This document shows positions 36,550-45,327 of a DNA stretch of 52,094 nt, piece after piece (the stretch's first letter is position 1; each line of letters starts with the position of its first letter). Both the position numbers and the translations under genes were made by a program. This DNA is from an uncultured beta proteobacterium (GTDB lineage: Bacteria; Pseudomonadota; Gammaproteobacteria; Burkholderiales; Burkholderiaceae_C): contig CAIQOO010000167.1 in NCBI GenBank assembly GCA_903873485.1, positions 1-52,094 of the forward strand, given 5' to 3'. The notes under the pieces are model-generated. The model searched no databases. It saw only the letters and a list, made by a program, of their open reading frames with translations, and was not told the DNA's origin.

Positions 36550-36673
36550 CAATGGCACTGACTTAAGCACAATTGCTTGCCAAATTCTCCCGTTCGCCCT
36601 GAGCTTGTCGAAGGGTTCTCGAAGGCTTCGACAAGCTCAGCCCGAACGGGAACCTCTTAAGTCAGTGCCATTG
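36550..36673. mobile_element. Element B copy 2: 124-bp MITE-like element with 11-bp target duplication
   Basis: Terminal inverted repeats CAATGGCACTGACTTAAG (36550-36567) and complement (36656-36673). The target duplication GGGCCTGACCA flanks it at 36539-36549 and 36674-36684. The intact paralogue has a single GGGCCTGACCA at the corresponding place (around 40679-40689), so both the empty and the filled site are visible in this window. Confidence 0.95.
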
Positions 36674-37406
36674 GGGCCTGACCATCATTGCGCGTAGCGG
36701 CGGCACCGGCTACACCGGCGGCGCGATTCCGCTGACCTGGAAAAGCGCCGTCATCAACACCGAAAAGCTCGAAGCCATGACCGAGGTCGAAATGCTTCAA
36801 CTGCCAGGCCTGGATCATCAGGTCGGTCCCGTCTGGACCGAAGCCGGCGTGGTGACGCACTGCGTGGCGCAGGCGGCAGAGCGCGCCGGTTTTGTCTTTG
36901 CGGTCGATCCGACCTCGGCGGAAGCCTCCTGCATCGGCGGCAATATTGCCATGAACGCCGGTGGCAAAAAAGCCGTGCTGTGGGGCACGGCGCTCGATAA
37001 CCTGGCCAGTTGGCGCATGGTGACGCCGCAGGCCGAATGGCTGGAAGTAACCCGGCTGAATCACAACCTGGGCAAAATTCATGATGCCGAACTGGCCAGT
37101 TTTGCGCTGAACTATTTCAAGGCCGACGGCAAAACCCCGCTTCGCAGCGAGCGGCTCGACATTCCCGGTCAGGCTTTTCGCAAGGCAGGTCTCGGCAAGG
37201 ATGTCACCGACAAGTTTTTAAGCGGCCTGCCGGGCATTCAAAAAGAAGGCTGCGACGGCCTGATCACCAGCGCCCGCTGGATCGTCCATCGCATGCCCCA
37301 ACATACCCGCACCGTCTGCCTGGAGTTTTTGACCGATGCAGAACTCCAGCCCTTCACCGATTACAAGGCCAGAATCGACCCGGAAGGCCGTTTCAACAAA
37401 GGCAAG

Positions 37407-37473
37407 TTGCTACAAAATAAAGAGCTGCATGCGCAGGTACAGCAAGGGCTTGAGGCTGATTTGGCTATATTTT
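37407..37473 (+). repeat. Family C repeat in the dehydrogenase pseudogene
   Basis: TTGCTACAAAATAAAGAGCT, then GCATGCGCAGGTACAGCAAG and GGCTTGAGGCTGATTTGGC. A single copy here; the intact gene has two tandem copies at the same place. Confidence 0.85.
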
Positions 37474-37652
37474 CTGACCTGAGCAACGCCTACACCCCGA
37501 GTTTTGGTCTGATGGGGCACGAGTCGCTCATCATGCAGCAGTCGGCCATTGGCGCAATTGCAGTCAGCGTGAAAGACGGCCTGCAATCATCACCATCGCC
37601 AGGCGTAGTGTGGTCGCGCATGAGCTGCGCATCGCCAGCTTGAAAGCTCGAT

Positions 37653-37672
37653 TTGTATAAAATTAGATACAA
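37653..37672. promoter_or_regulatory. Palindrome overlapping the higB start, candidate operator
   Basis: TTGTAT-N8-ATACAA is a perfect 6-bp inverted repeat whose right arm touches the ATG of the toxin gene. The TATAAAAT inside could serve as a -10 box, with TTGAAA at 37640-37645 as -35. Toxin-antitoxin operons are usually repressed by their antitoxin at such sites. Confidence 0.55.
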
Positions 37673-38022
37673 TGAAAACCATCAAAGCGGTGATCTGGGT
37701 CGGTTCTTCGCATCAAGACTTGCAGGATTTCCCAAAAGATGCCCGAGGAATCGCGGGGCACCAGCTTTGGAATGTGCAACGGAGGTTGGAGCCTTCTGAC
37801 TGGAAGCCGATGGAAAACATTGGACCAGGCACAAAAGAGATACGGGTTCAGGACGCGAGTGGCATTTTTCGGGTGTTTTACGTCGCCAGGTTTGAAGAAG
37901 GTGTTTACGTCTTGCACTGTCTTCAAAAGAAAACCCAGAAGACTCCGTTGCGAGACTTGCGGATCGCAAAAATCCGCTACCAGGCGGTTTTGCTTGAAAG
38001 AAGAAAGGAAGCTGCATCATGA
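37672..38022 (+). CDS. higB: HigB/Gp49-like toxin, 116 aa
   Basis: RelE-superfamily mRNA-cleaving toxin of the phage Gp49/HigB type. The segments IGPGTKEIRVQDASGIFRVF, YVARFEEGVYVLHCLQKKTQ and KTP are typical. As in HigBA systems the toxin gene comes first. Its stop overlaps the antitoxin start by four bases (ATGA). The AT-richer leader and the location between two copies of the dehydrogenase suggest acquisition by transfer. Confidence 0.87.
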   Translation: MKTIKAVIWVGSSHQDLQDFPKDARGIAGHQLWNVQRRLEPSDWKPMENIGPGTKEIRVQDASGIFRVFYVARFEEGVYVLHCLQKKTQKTPLRDLRIAKIRYQAVLLERRKEAAS

Positions 38023-38354
38023 TCAAGGTTGACACAAAAATCCGGCACATCACCAAACCAGGTACCAACATATTTTCAGATCTGGGTTTTGACCCGGATG
38101 AGGCCCAGGCACACGAAGCCCAGGCGCAGCAGCGGTTTGATGAAATCACGGCGTTGAAACAGCAACTGATGGTCGCTGTATCAGACTGGATTGACGAAAA
38201 TCACCTCAAGCAAGATGAAGCAGCCGTCATTTTGAAGGTGACCCGGCCGCGCGTGTCGGATGTCGTGAATCAGAAAGTGAACAAATTCACCATCGATGCG
38301 CTGGTGGATATGCTGGCCCGCATAGGCAAGCCGGTTCGACTGGCGATTGGATGA
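38019..38354 (+). CDS. higA: HigA-like XRE antitoxin, 111 aa
   Basis: The C-terminal half (about 50-111) is an XRE helix-turn-helix (LKQDEAAVILKVTRPRVSDV then VNQKVNKFTIDALVDMLARI). It should bind the operator and neutralise HigB. The N-terminal segment (TKIRHITKPGTNIFSDLGFD) probably wraps the toxin. It is coupled to higB through the ATGA overlap. Confidence 0.87.
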   Translation: MIKVDTKIRHITKPGTNIFSDLGFDPDEAQAHEAQAQQRFDEITALKQQLMVAVSDWIDENHLKQDEAAVILKVTRPRVSDVVNQKVNKFTIDALVDMLARIGKPVRLAIG

Positions 38355-38358
38355 TTTG

Positions 38359-38585
38359 ATGGACTTCGCCCCCTACCTGGCATGTGTTGCCGCCGACCTG
38401 AAGACCGGCAACGCGACCGAGCACACGCATCGCCCGGCGCTGCAAACACTGCTTGAATCTTCCCTGCCCGGCATCAAGGCCACCAACGAGCCAGCCAGCT
38501 TGTCGCGCTGATTGCCCGCACCATGACGCTGCAAGCCGAGATTGACCAGGCCATTGCCGCCTCGAACGGCTGGCCGCTGCGCTAG
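38359..38585 (+). pseudogene. Collapsed restriction-modification gene: 5' and 3' ends only
   Basis: A frame from ATG 38359 reads MDFAPYLACVAADLKTGNAT, EHTHRPALQTLLESSLPG and IKATNEPAS. This resembles the N-terminus of large type II/ISP-like N6-adenine methyltransferase-nucleases. It then shifts to LVALIARTMTLQAEIDQAIA ending at 38585, which looks like the C-terminal end of a gene of that kind. Nearly the whole middle is gone. It starts just after higA, so it may once have been cotranscribed with the toxin-antitoxin pair. Confidence 0.55.
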
Positions 38586-38908
38586 ACCTGATCATTTGAA
38601 ACAAACAAATGGTGAAGCAAGAGTATGTCTTTAACTTGGCATCTGGCGCTGCGGCAGGTAGGTTCTGGAGTCGGTGACGGGCTTCAACTGGTTCACTGGA
38701 TATTCCTGAATTTATAGCTGCTTACGCATATACGACGGGCGCTATAGCCTGTTTTCGTCACATAGACTGCGCCAAACTTTCAGCCAGACCGGCTCGGTTC
38801 GGGCTACACTTCGCTAACCAGCCAATAAACTGAAAAAGTCTTTTTTCCCCTTCCTCATAAACGATCTGCATCTTTGATGCAGTTCATTATCTTATTAAGA
38901 ATATTTAA
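38586..38908. other. Intergenic stretch before the PLD gene with a degraded C repeat and a hairpin
   Basis: Around 38709-38755, TTTATAGCTGCTTACGC...GGGCGCTATAGCCTG is a weak relative of the family C repeat. CTGCATC-TTT-GATGCAG (38866-38882) is a perfect 7-bp hairpin 26 bases before the PLD start, without a T run, so it may be regulatory rather than a terminator. The remainder shows no gene. Confidence 0.4.
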
Positions 38909-39907
38909 ATGAAAATTTGCACTACACCACAAGAACGCAGAGACGCACTTGAAATAGTTAAGCCGATAAAAATAGCCGTCGCTTATGTCGGAATGGGCTG
39001 GGATAAGTATATCGACAAAGATTTCTTGGAAGAAATAATTCTGTCACCAACGTTGGGATCAAATCCATTGGCAATTTTGGAGATTGTCAAGGTAATTGGA
39101 TTTGATAATGTTTACTTTTTGGATCGACTTCATTCCAAAATATATATTGGAAACGATCAAGTTTTTCTGGGCAGTCCAAATTTATCAACCAATGGTTTTT
39201 CTAACAATGGAAACCACGAAATTGGTGTTTTACTTGAAAAGGGTGCTAGTCAAAAGAAATGCAGTATTGATATCTTTGACGCATACAAAGCCGAAGCGCA
39301 AAAAGACTACCATGATGAAGAGAGCAAGTGGGATAAACTGAAAAAGTTGTATCGACGTTGGCAAGAATCAATAGAATCTGAATTTAATATTAGCGATAAT
39401 AAGTCATCCAATAAGGAAAAACCTGATCTTAACTTAATTACAATTCATGTTGTACCTTATATTATAAATGGTGATTTGGAATATAATTTTAATGTCGTAC
39501 TCGGTGCAATCAATCAACTCAACAGCACAAAATTAGATGATTATTTCAAGGAAGATTTTGAGTTCCTTCCTGATCCAGATGATAATATTCAGAAAGGTGA
39601 TTGGATTCTGGCTTGGCCTTGTGACCAGAAGGGATATCCTATAGCCGATGAAAGAATTTATTGGGTGTATGTACATCACGTTATTCCATCTGGATATATT
39701 CATTCGGGTTCCCCTTACACCAAGCTCGTAGGGCAAGCTGCAAGCTTAAAGACACCACCTGAGCCATTTAGATTAACTCCCACGAAAAAAGCAAATATTC
39801 GAGTCGCGCTGAATTCAGGTAATTTCAATGACATGCTTTTCCTGCGCAAGCCTTGGACACTTGGCCCTGCCGATAAACTGGTTCCTGCTTTCTTAGCCGC
39901 AATCTAA
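38909..39907 (+). CDS. AT-rich phospholipase-D-family nuclease-like protein, 332 aa
   Basis: The N-terminal domain (about 1-115) has one HKD-like motif: LHSKIYIGNDQVFLGSPNLS (His75, Lys77) followed by NNGNHEIGV (Asn102, Glu104). This is the arrangement of the single-motif PLD nucleases that work as dimers. The C-terminal domain (about 170-332) is unrecognised. It has many aromatic residues and a WILAWPCDQKGYPIADERIY segment, perhaps a binding domain. Codon use and composition are far more AT-rich than anything nearby, a clear sign of recent transfer. Its neighbours are toxin-antitoxin and R-M remnants, which suggests a defence or plasmid-maintenance role. Confidence 0.7.
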   Translation: MKICTTPQERRDALEIVKPIKIAVAYVGMGWDKYIDKDFLEEIILSPTLGSNPLAILEIVKVIGFDNVYFLDRLHSKIYIGNDQVFLGSPNLSTNGFSNNGNHEIGVLLEKGASQKKCSIDIFDAYKAEAQKDYHDEESKWDKLKKLYRRWQESIESEFNISDNKSSNKEKPDLNLITIHVVPYIINGDLEYNFNVVLGAINQLNSTKLDDYFKEDFEFLPDPDDNIQKGDWILAWPCDQKGYPIADERIYWVYVHHVIPSGYIHSGSPYTKLVGQAASLKTPPEPFRLTPTKKANIRVALNSGNFNDMLFLRKPWTLGPADKLVPAFLAAI

Positions 39908-39908
39908 A

Positions 39909-39960
39909 TCAGCCTGTAGCCACCGTCGAATAAGCGCAAGCAGCTATTGAAAATATAGTA
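39909..39960 (-). repeat. Family C repeat before the dehydrogenase
   Basis: Plus strand CAGCCTGTAGCC...GAATAAGCGCAAGCAGCTATT then GAAAATATAG, in reverse orientation. It lies directly after the PLD stop. Confidence 0.75.
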
Positions 39961-40043
39961 AATTGCGCCAATCGTTGTCCCAGCCTGTCCGGCACCTTGC
40001 AAAGCAGCCTGATGACCGATAAGGGCTGCAATCAGACCACCCG

Positions 40044-43000
40044 ATGAACGCTCCCACCCAAGCCAGCCATTTTTTCCCCGTGCCCGAGGCCAGCAGCGCG
40101 GCCCAGGGGCAGCCACGCATCCGCGAAATCCCCTACAACTACACCTCGTTTTCTGACCGGGAAATCGTCATCCGCCTGCTGGGCACTTCGGCCTGGGGCT
40201 GGCTTGACCGGCTGCGCGACGAGCGCCAGACTGGCCGCTCGGCACGCATGTTGTACGAGGTGCTGGGCGACATTTGGGTGGTGCAGCGCAACCCCTATTT
40301 GCAGGATGACCTGCTGCACAACCCGAAGCGCCGGGTGCTGCTGGTCGAAGCCTTGCAACACCGTCTGCGCGAGATTCAGAAGCGCCGCACCCCGGATGCC
40401 GACCCCGAGCGCGATGCCCTGGTCGGCCAGTTGCTGCAAGCTGCCGGCCAGGCAGTGCAGGCTTTTGATGCCGCCTTTGTCGAAACCGCCATGCTGCGCC
40501 GCAAGGCCCAGCGCCTGCTGGCCAAACTCACGGCACGCGACAACATCAAGTTTGACGGCCTGTCACGCGTCAGCCATGTCACCGATGCCACCGACTGGCG
40601 GGTCGAATACCCGTTTGTGGTGCTGACCCCGGACGCCGAAGCCGAGCTGGCCGGACTGGTTTGGGGCTGCATTGAACTGGGCCTGACCATCATTGCACGC
40701 GGCGGCGGCACTGGCTACACCGGCGGCGCGATTCCTTTGAGGTGGAAAAGCGCCGTCATCAACACCGAAAAGCTCGAAGCCATGAGCGAGGTCGAAATGG
40801 TTCAACTGCCGGGCCTGGATCATCAGGTCGGCACCGTCTGGACTGAGGCCGGCGTGGTGACGCACCGCGTGGCGCAGGCGGCAGAGCGGGCCGGTTTTGT
40901 CTTTGCAGTCGATCCAACCTCGGCAGAAGCCTCCTGCATCGGCGGCAACATTGCCATGAACGCGGGTGGCAAAAAGGCCGTGCTGTGGGGCACGGCGCTG
41001 GATAACCTGGCCAGTTGGCGCATGGTGACGCCGCAGGCCGAATGGCTGGAGGTGACCCGGCTGAACCACAACCTGGGCAAAATTCACGATGCCGAACTGG
41101 CCAGTTTTGCGCTGGACTATTTCAAGGCCGACGGCAAAACCCCGCTTCGCAGCGAGCGGCTTGACATTCCCGGCACGGCTTTTCGCAAGGCGGGCCTCGG
41201 CAAGGACGTGACCGACAAGTTTTTAAGCGGCCTGCCGGGCATTCAAAAAGAAGGCTGCGACGGCCTGATCACCAGTGCCCGCTGGATCGTGCATCGCATG
41301 CCAAAACATACCCGCACCGTTTGCCTGGAGTTTTTTGGCAATGCACGCGATGCGGTGCCGTCAATTGTCGAAATCAAGGATTTCATGTTTGCCGAGAAAG
41401 CGCGTTCAGGCGTTTTGCTGGCTGGTCTGGAGCATCTCGATGACCGCTATCTGAAGGCCGTCGGTTACGCCACCAAGAGCAAACGCGGCCTCCTGCCCAA
41501 AATGGTGCTGTTTGGCGACATTGCCGGCGACGATGCCGATGCCGTGGCGCGGGTTACCAGCGAGGTGGTGCGGATTGCCAATTCGCGCAACGGTGAGGGT
41601 TTTATTGCCATCAGCCCCGAGGCGCGCAAGAAATTCTGGCTGGATCGCAAGCGCACCGCCGCCATCAGCAAACACACCAACGCCTTCAAGATCAACGAAG
41701 ACGTGGTGATTCCGCTGCCGCGCATGGCCGAGTACACCGACGGCATCGAGCGCATCAACATCGAACTGAGCCTGGCCAACAAGCTGGCGCTGTGCGATGC
41801 GCTGCAGGACTTTTTTACCCAGGGCCATTTGCCGCTGGGTCGCCAAGACGATGCCAGCGAGATTTCAGCCGCCGAGCTGCTGGAAGACCGGGTGGCGCAA
41901 GCTCAGGCGCTGCTGGCCGGGGTGCATGCCTTGTGGGCTGGCTGGCTGCGTGATATTGAGCCGCTGTTTGCGCAATTGCAGGATCACAGCCTGCGGGCAA
42001 GCTGGAAAACCCAGCTTCGCCAGCCCTTGCAGCAGATTTTTGCCGGTGTCGCGTTCGAGCCGATTCTGGGCGAGTGCAACGCGATTCACCAGCGGGTGCT
42101 CAAAGGCCGGGTCTGGGTCGCCTTGCACATGCATGCCGGTGATGGCAATGTGCATACCAACATTCCGGTCAACAGCGATGACTACGCGATGCTGCAAGCC
42201 GCCCACGCTGCGGTCAAGCGCATCATGGCGCTGGCGCGTTCGCTGGACGGCGTGATCTCGGGCGAACATGGCATCGGCATCACCAAGCTGGAGTTTTTGA
42301 CCGACGCAGAGTTGCAGCCCTTCACCGATTACAAGGCCAGGGTCGATCCGCAAGGGCGCTTCAACAAAGGCAAATTGCTACGAAATAGAGAGCTGTCTGC
42401 GCAGGTGCAGCAAGGGCTAGAGGCCGATTTAGCATTAATTTCTGGCAACCAAGGCAAGCTGCTACAAAATAAAGAGCTGCTTGCGCAGGTACAGCAAGGG
42501 CTAGAGGCCGATTTGGCATTATTTTCTGACCTGAGCAACGCCTACACCCCGAGTTTTGGCCTGATGGGGCACGAGTCGCTGATCATGCAGCAGTCGGCGA
42601 TTGGCGCGATAGCCGTCAGCGTGAAAGACTGCCTGCGCTGCGGCAAGTGCAAGCCGGTGTGTTCGACCCATGTTCCGCGTGCCAATTTGCTGTATTCCCC
42701 GCGCAACAAGATTCTGGCGACATCCTTGCTGGTGGAAGCCTTTTTGTACGAAGAGCAGACCCGCCGCGGTGTCAGCATCAAGCACTGGCAAGAGTTTGAA
42801 GATGTCGCCGACCACTGTACGGTGTGCCACAAATGCCTGTCGCCCTGTCCGGTGAAAATTGACTTTGGCGATGTATCGATGAACATGCGCCATCTGCTGC
42901 GCAAGATGGGCAAAAAGAGCTTTCGGCCTGCTGGTGCGGCCGCCATGTTCATGCTCAATGCGACCAGCCCCGAAACGCTCAAGGCGGCGCGCTCGGTGAT

Positions 43001-44042
43001 GGTCAATCTGGCTATCCCGGCCCAGCGGCTGGCTGCCAACCTGCTCAAGATGGTGGCACGCAAACAGACCCAGGCACCGCCCGCCACGCTGGGCACGGCA
43101 CCGCTCAAGGAACAGGTGATCCACTTCATCAACAAAAAGCTGCCCGGCGGCCTGCCAAAAAAAACCGCCCGCGCCCTGCTCGACATTGAAGACAAAGACT
43201 ACGTGCCGATCATCCGCAACCCGAAAACCACCACGGCAGAAACCGAAGCGGTGTTTTATTTTCCGGGCTGTGGCTCCGAACGTCTGTTTAGCCAGGTGGC
43301 GCTGGCAACGCAAGCCATGCTCTGGCATGCTGGCGTACAAACCGTGCTGCCGCCGGGCTACCTGTGCTGCGGCTACCCGCAGCGCGGCGGCGGCCAGTTT
43401 GACCGCGCCGAGAAAATGATCACCGACAACCGGGTGCTGTTTCATCGCGTTGCCAATACGCTCAATTACCTCGACATCAAGACCGTGGTAGTAAGTTGCG
43501 GCACCTGTTTTGACCAGTTGCAGGGCTACCAGTTTGACAAAATATTTCCGGGCTGCCGCATCATCGACATCCATGAATACCTGCTTGAAAAAGGCATCAC
43601 GCTGGCCTCAGCCGGGGCGTTTTTATTCCACGACCCCTGCCACAGCCCGATGAAATTGCAGGAGCCGCTCAAGACCGTGAAAGCCTTGCTGGGCGATCAA
43701 GTGATTTTGTCGGAGCGCTGCTGCGGCGAAGCCGGCACGCTGGCCTTGAACCGGCCCGACATTTCGACCCAGGTGCGTTTTCGCAAGGAAGAAGAAATCC
43801 GCCAGGGCGAGGCGCAGTTACGCACCACAAAAGGTGTGGTTATCAGCGACAACATCACAATACTGACCTCTTGCCCGGCCTGTCTGCAGGGCCTGAGCCG
43901 CTATGGCGACGATCTGCAAAACGGCCTGCTGCAAGCCGACTACATCGTGGTCGAAATGGCCCGGCAGATACTCGGCCAGCAGTGGCTGCCCGATTACGTC
44001 AGGCTGGCCAACGAGGGCGGCATCGAGCGGGTGCTGGTTTAA
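40044..44042 (+). CDS. DUF3683-type FAD-linked oxidase with Fe-S and CCG domains, 1332 aa
   Basis: A very large multidomain dehydrogenase. In order: DUF3683 (about 1-195); FAD_binding_4 domain (about 200-420, with [18 protein letters not shown] and [17 protein letters not shown]); FAD-oxidase C domain (about 430-780, ending [12 protein letters not shown]). Next come two 4Fe-4S motifs ([17 protein letters not shown] and [12 protein letters not shown]). Last are two CCG domains ([10 protein letters not shown]...[10 protein letters not shown] and CGTCFDQL...DPCHSP...CCGEAG). Family relatives include D-lactate and glycolate dehydrogenases feeding the quinone pool, but the substrate is unknown. 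Residues encoded at 42370-42537 are a tandem 28-aa duplication derived from repeat family C. Confidence 0.9.
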   Translation: MNAPTQASHFFPVPEASSAAQGQPRIREIPYNYTSFSDREIVIRLLGTSAWGWLDRLRDERQTGRSARMLYEVLGDIWVVQRNPYLQDDLLHNPKRRVLLVEALQHRLREIQKRRTPDADPERDALVGQLLQAAGQAVQAFDAAFVETAMLRRKAQRLLAKLTARDNIKFDGLSRVSHVTDATDWRVEYPFVVLTPDAEAELAGLVWGCIELGLTIIARGGGTGYTGGAIPLRWKSAVINTEKLEAMSEVEMVQLPGLDHQVGTVWTEAGVVTHRVAQAAERAGFVFAVDPTSAEASCIGGNIAMNAGGKKAVLWGTALDNLASWRMVTPQAEWLEVTRLNHNLGKIHDAELASFALDYFKADGKTPLRSERLDIPGTAFRKAGLGKDVTDKFLSGLPGIQKEGCDGLITSARWIVHRMPKHTRTVCLEFFGNARDAVPSIVEIKDFMFAEKARSGVLLAGLEHLDDRYLKAVGYATKSKRGLLPKMVLFGDIAGDDADAVARVTSEVVRIANSRNGEGFIAISPEARKKFWLDRKRTAAISKHTNAFKINEDVVIPLPRMAEYTDGIERINIELSLANKLALCDALQDFFTQGHLPLGRQDDASEISAAELLEDRVAQAQALLAGVHALWAGWLRDIEPLFAQLQDHSLRASWKTQLRQPLQQIFAGVAFEPILGECNAIHQRVLKGRVWVALHMHAGDGNVHTNIPVNSDDYAMLQAAHAAVKRIMALARSLDGVISGEHGIGITKLEFLTDAELQPFTDYKARVDPQGRFNKGKLLRNRELSAQVQQGLEADLALISGNQGKLLQNKELLAQVQQGLEADLALFSDLSNAYTPSFGLMGHESLIMQQSAIGAIAVSVKDCLRCGKCKPVCSTHVPRANLLYSPRNKILATSLLVEAFLYEEQTRRGVSIKHWQEFEDVADHCTVCHKCLSPCPVKIDFGDVSMNMRHLLRKMGKKSFRPAGAAAMFMLNATSPETLKAARSVMVNLAIPAQRLAANLLKMVARKQTQAPPATLGTAPLKEQVIHFINKKLPGGLPKKTARALLDIEDKDYVPIIRNPKTTTAETEAVFYFPGCGSERLFSQVALATQAMLWHAGVQTVLPPGYLCCGYPQRGGGQFDRAEKMITDNRVLFHRVANTLNYLDIKTVVVSCGTCFDQLQGYQFDKIFPGCRIIDIHEYLLEKGITLASAGAFLFHDPCHSPMKLQEPLKTVKALLGDQVILSERCCGEAGTLALNRPDISTQVRFRKEEEIRQGEAQLRTTKGVVISDNITILTSCPACLQGLSRYGDDLQNGLLQADYIVVEMARQILGQQWLPDYVRLANEGGIERVLV
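42370..42537 (+). repeat. Tandem 84-bp in-frame duplication containing family C repeats
   Basis: Two adjacent 84-bp units (42370-42453 and 42454-42537) each encode 28 residues. They begin [20 protein letters not shown] and [20 protein letters not shown]. Each contains a full family C repeat. The pseudogene copy has a single unit at the equivalent place (37404-37487). They lie in the linker between the FAD-oxidase and Fe-S domains. Confidence 0.92.
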
Positions 44043-44116
44043 GCGAGTTACGCAATTTAAGCGATTTGCGCAACACAGCAGCAGGTTACTCATCACTTAC
44101 ACAAGGAGACTTCACA

Positions 44117-44530
44117 ATGGCAGGTTTGCAAGCCGGGGCACCAAGCCCCCAAAACATCACGATCCATAGCCTTTCAAGGGTGCTGGAGGTCAGCTTCTCG
44201 GATGGCGCGGAATTTCGCATTCCGTTTGAGCTGATGCGCGTCTATTCACCATCGGCCGAGGTGGCAGGGCACGGTGCCGGACAGGAAACCCTGCAAACCG
44301 GCAAGCGCGAGGTCACGCTGACCGGCCTGGAGCCAGTCGGCAACTACGCCGTGCAGCCGAGTTTTTCGGATGGCCATGAATCCGGGATATTCTCATGGGA
44401 CTACCTGTATTTTCTGGGCTCGCAGCAAGACAAGCTGTGGGCTGACTACACCGCCCGGCTGGCGGCGGCTGGCGCCACCCGGGATACCCCAATGCCGGCC
44501 AAAGCCGGCAGCAGTTGCGCCAGCCATTGA
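44117..44530 (+). CDS. DUF971 (GBBH-like N-terminal domain) protein, 137 aa
   Basis: Small protein with the DUF971/gamma-butyrobetaine-hydroxylase-like N-terminal fold. [36 protein letters not shown] and [15 protein letters not shown] are diagnostic. In many betaproteobacteria it precedes ubiE, as here (19-base gap). A role in Fe-S or ubiquinone metabolism is only inferred from this. The ATG at 44117 has AAGGAGAC upstream; the longer frame overlaps the dehydrogenase and is rejected. Confidence 0.9.
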   Translation: MAGLQAGAPSPQNITIHSLSRVLEVSFSDGAEFRIPFELMRVYSPSAEVAGHGAGQETLQTGKREVTLTGLEPVGNYAVQPSFSDGHESGIFSWDYLYFLGSQQDKLWADYTARLAAAGATRDTPMPAKAGSSCASH

Positions 44531-44549
44531 TCAAAACCACGACAAGACC

Positions 44550-45281
44550 ATGAGCAGCACCCATTTCGGCTACAAAAGCGTTGAAGAGTCTGAAAAAGCC
44601 AGCCACGTCAAGGGCGTGTTTGATTCGGTAGCGCCCAAATACGACCTGATGAACGATCTGATGTCGATGGGCCTGCACCGCCTGTGGAAAGCCTACACCG
44701 TCATGGTCGCCAACCTGCACGAGGGCGATCAGGTGCTTGACATTGCCGGTGGCACTGGTGACCTGGCCCGGGCGTTTGCCAAAAAGGTCGGTGCCAGCGG
44801 CCGGGTAGTGCATACCGATATCAATGAGGCCATGCTGCGCTGCGGTCGTGAGCGGCTCGAAGATGCCGGGCTGCTGCTGCCAACGCTGGTGTGTGATGCC
44901 GAAAAACTGCCGTTTGCCAGCAACCAGTTCAACCTGGTCAGCGTTGCCTTTGGCCTGCGCAACATGACGCACAAGGAGTTGGCGCTGGCCGAGATGAACC
45001 GGGTGCTCAAGCCCGGCGGCCGGCTGCTGGTGCTGGAGTTCTCCAAGGTCGCCAAACCGCTTGAAAAAGCCTACGACTGGTATTCGTTCAAAGTGCTGCC
45101 TAAGTTGGGCGAACTGGTGGCGGGCGATGCGGCAAGTTACCAGTACCTGGCCGAGTCGATTCGCATGCACCCGAGTCAGGAAGAACTCAAATCCCTGATG
45201 AAGGCTAATGGCTTTGGCCATGTTGATTACCACAACCTGACTGGCGGTCTGGTAGCCTTGCATGTTGGAATTAAATGTTGA
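44550..45281 (+). CDS. ubiE: Ubiquinone/menaquinone C-methyltransferase, 243 aa
   Basis: SAM-dependent C-methyltransferase of ubiquinone synthesis. [20 protein letters not shown] and [20 protein letters not shown] open the family profile. SAM motif I is [15 protein letters not shown], and [20 protein letters not shown] then [14 protein letters not shown] follow. The ubiquinone genes ubiJ and ubiB lie just downstream, separated only by the Tim44-like gene. Confidence 0.97.
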   Translation: MSSTHFGYKSVEESEKASHVKGVFDSVAPKYDLMNDLMSMGLHRLWKAYTVMVANLHEGDQVLDIAGGTGDLARAFAKKVGASGRVVHTDINEAMLRCGRERLEDAGLLLPTLVCDAEKLPFASNQFNLVSVAFGLRNMTHKELALAEMNRVLKPGGRLLVLEFSKVAKPLEKAYDWYSFKVLPKLGELVAGDAASYQYLAESIRMHPSQEELKSLMKANGFGHVDYHNLTGGLVALHVGIKC

Positions 45282-45327
45282 CAAATATCAACGCAGTGGT
45301 TTGTAAATTCAAATTGATGGAGATGAC

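Larger units (their letters stand above)
35912..37584 (+). pseudogene. Decayed duplicate of the DUF3683 FAD/Fe-S dehydrogenase
   Basis: Closely matches the intact gene at 40044-44042, and the similarity begins 63 bases before the start codon (35849 vs 39981). Lesions found by comparison: a 6-bp and a 1-bp loss at about 35955-35985; a 1-bp loss at about 36318; insertion of element B at 36550, which brings a stop; and a 963-bp in-frame deletion at 37320 between 11-bp direct repeats CTGGAGTTTTT. Similarity ends at about 37584, before the first Fe-S cluster motif. No functional product is expected. Confidence 0.92.

Noticed and set aside
36541-36680. Element B in the pseudogene as a transcription terminator
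   Set aside because: It has a strong hairpin, but the 18-bp end repeats, the 11-bp target duplication and the empty site in the paralogue show it is an inserted element.
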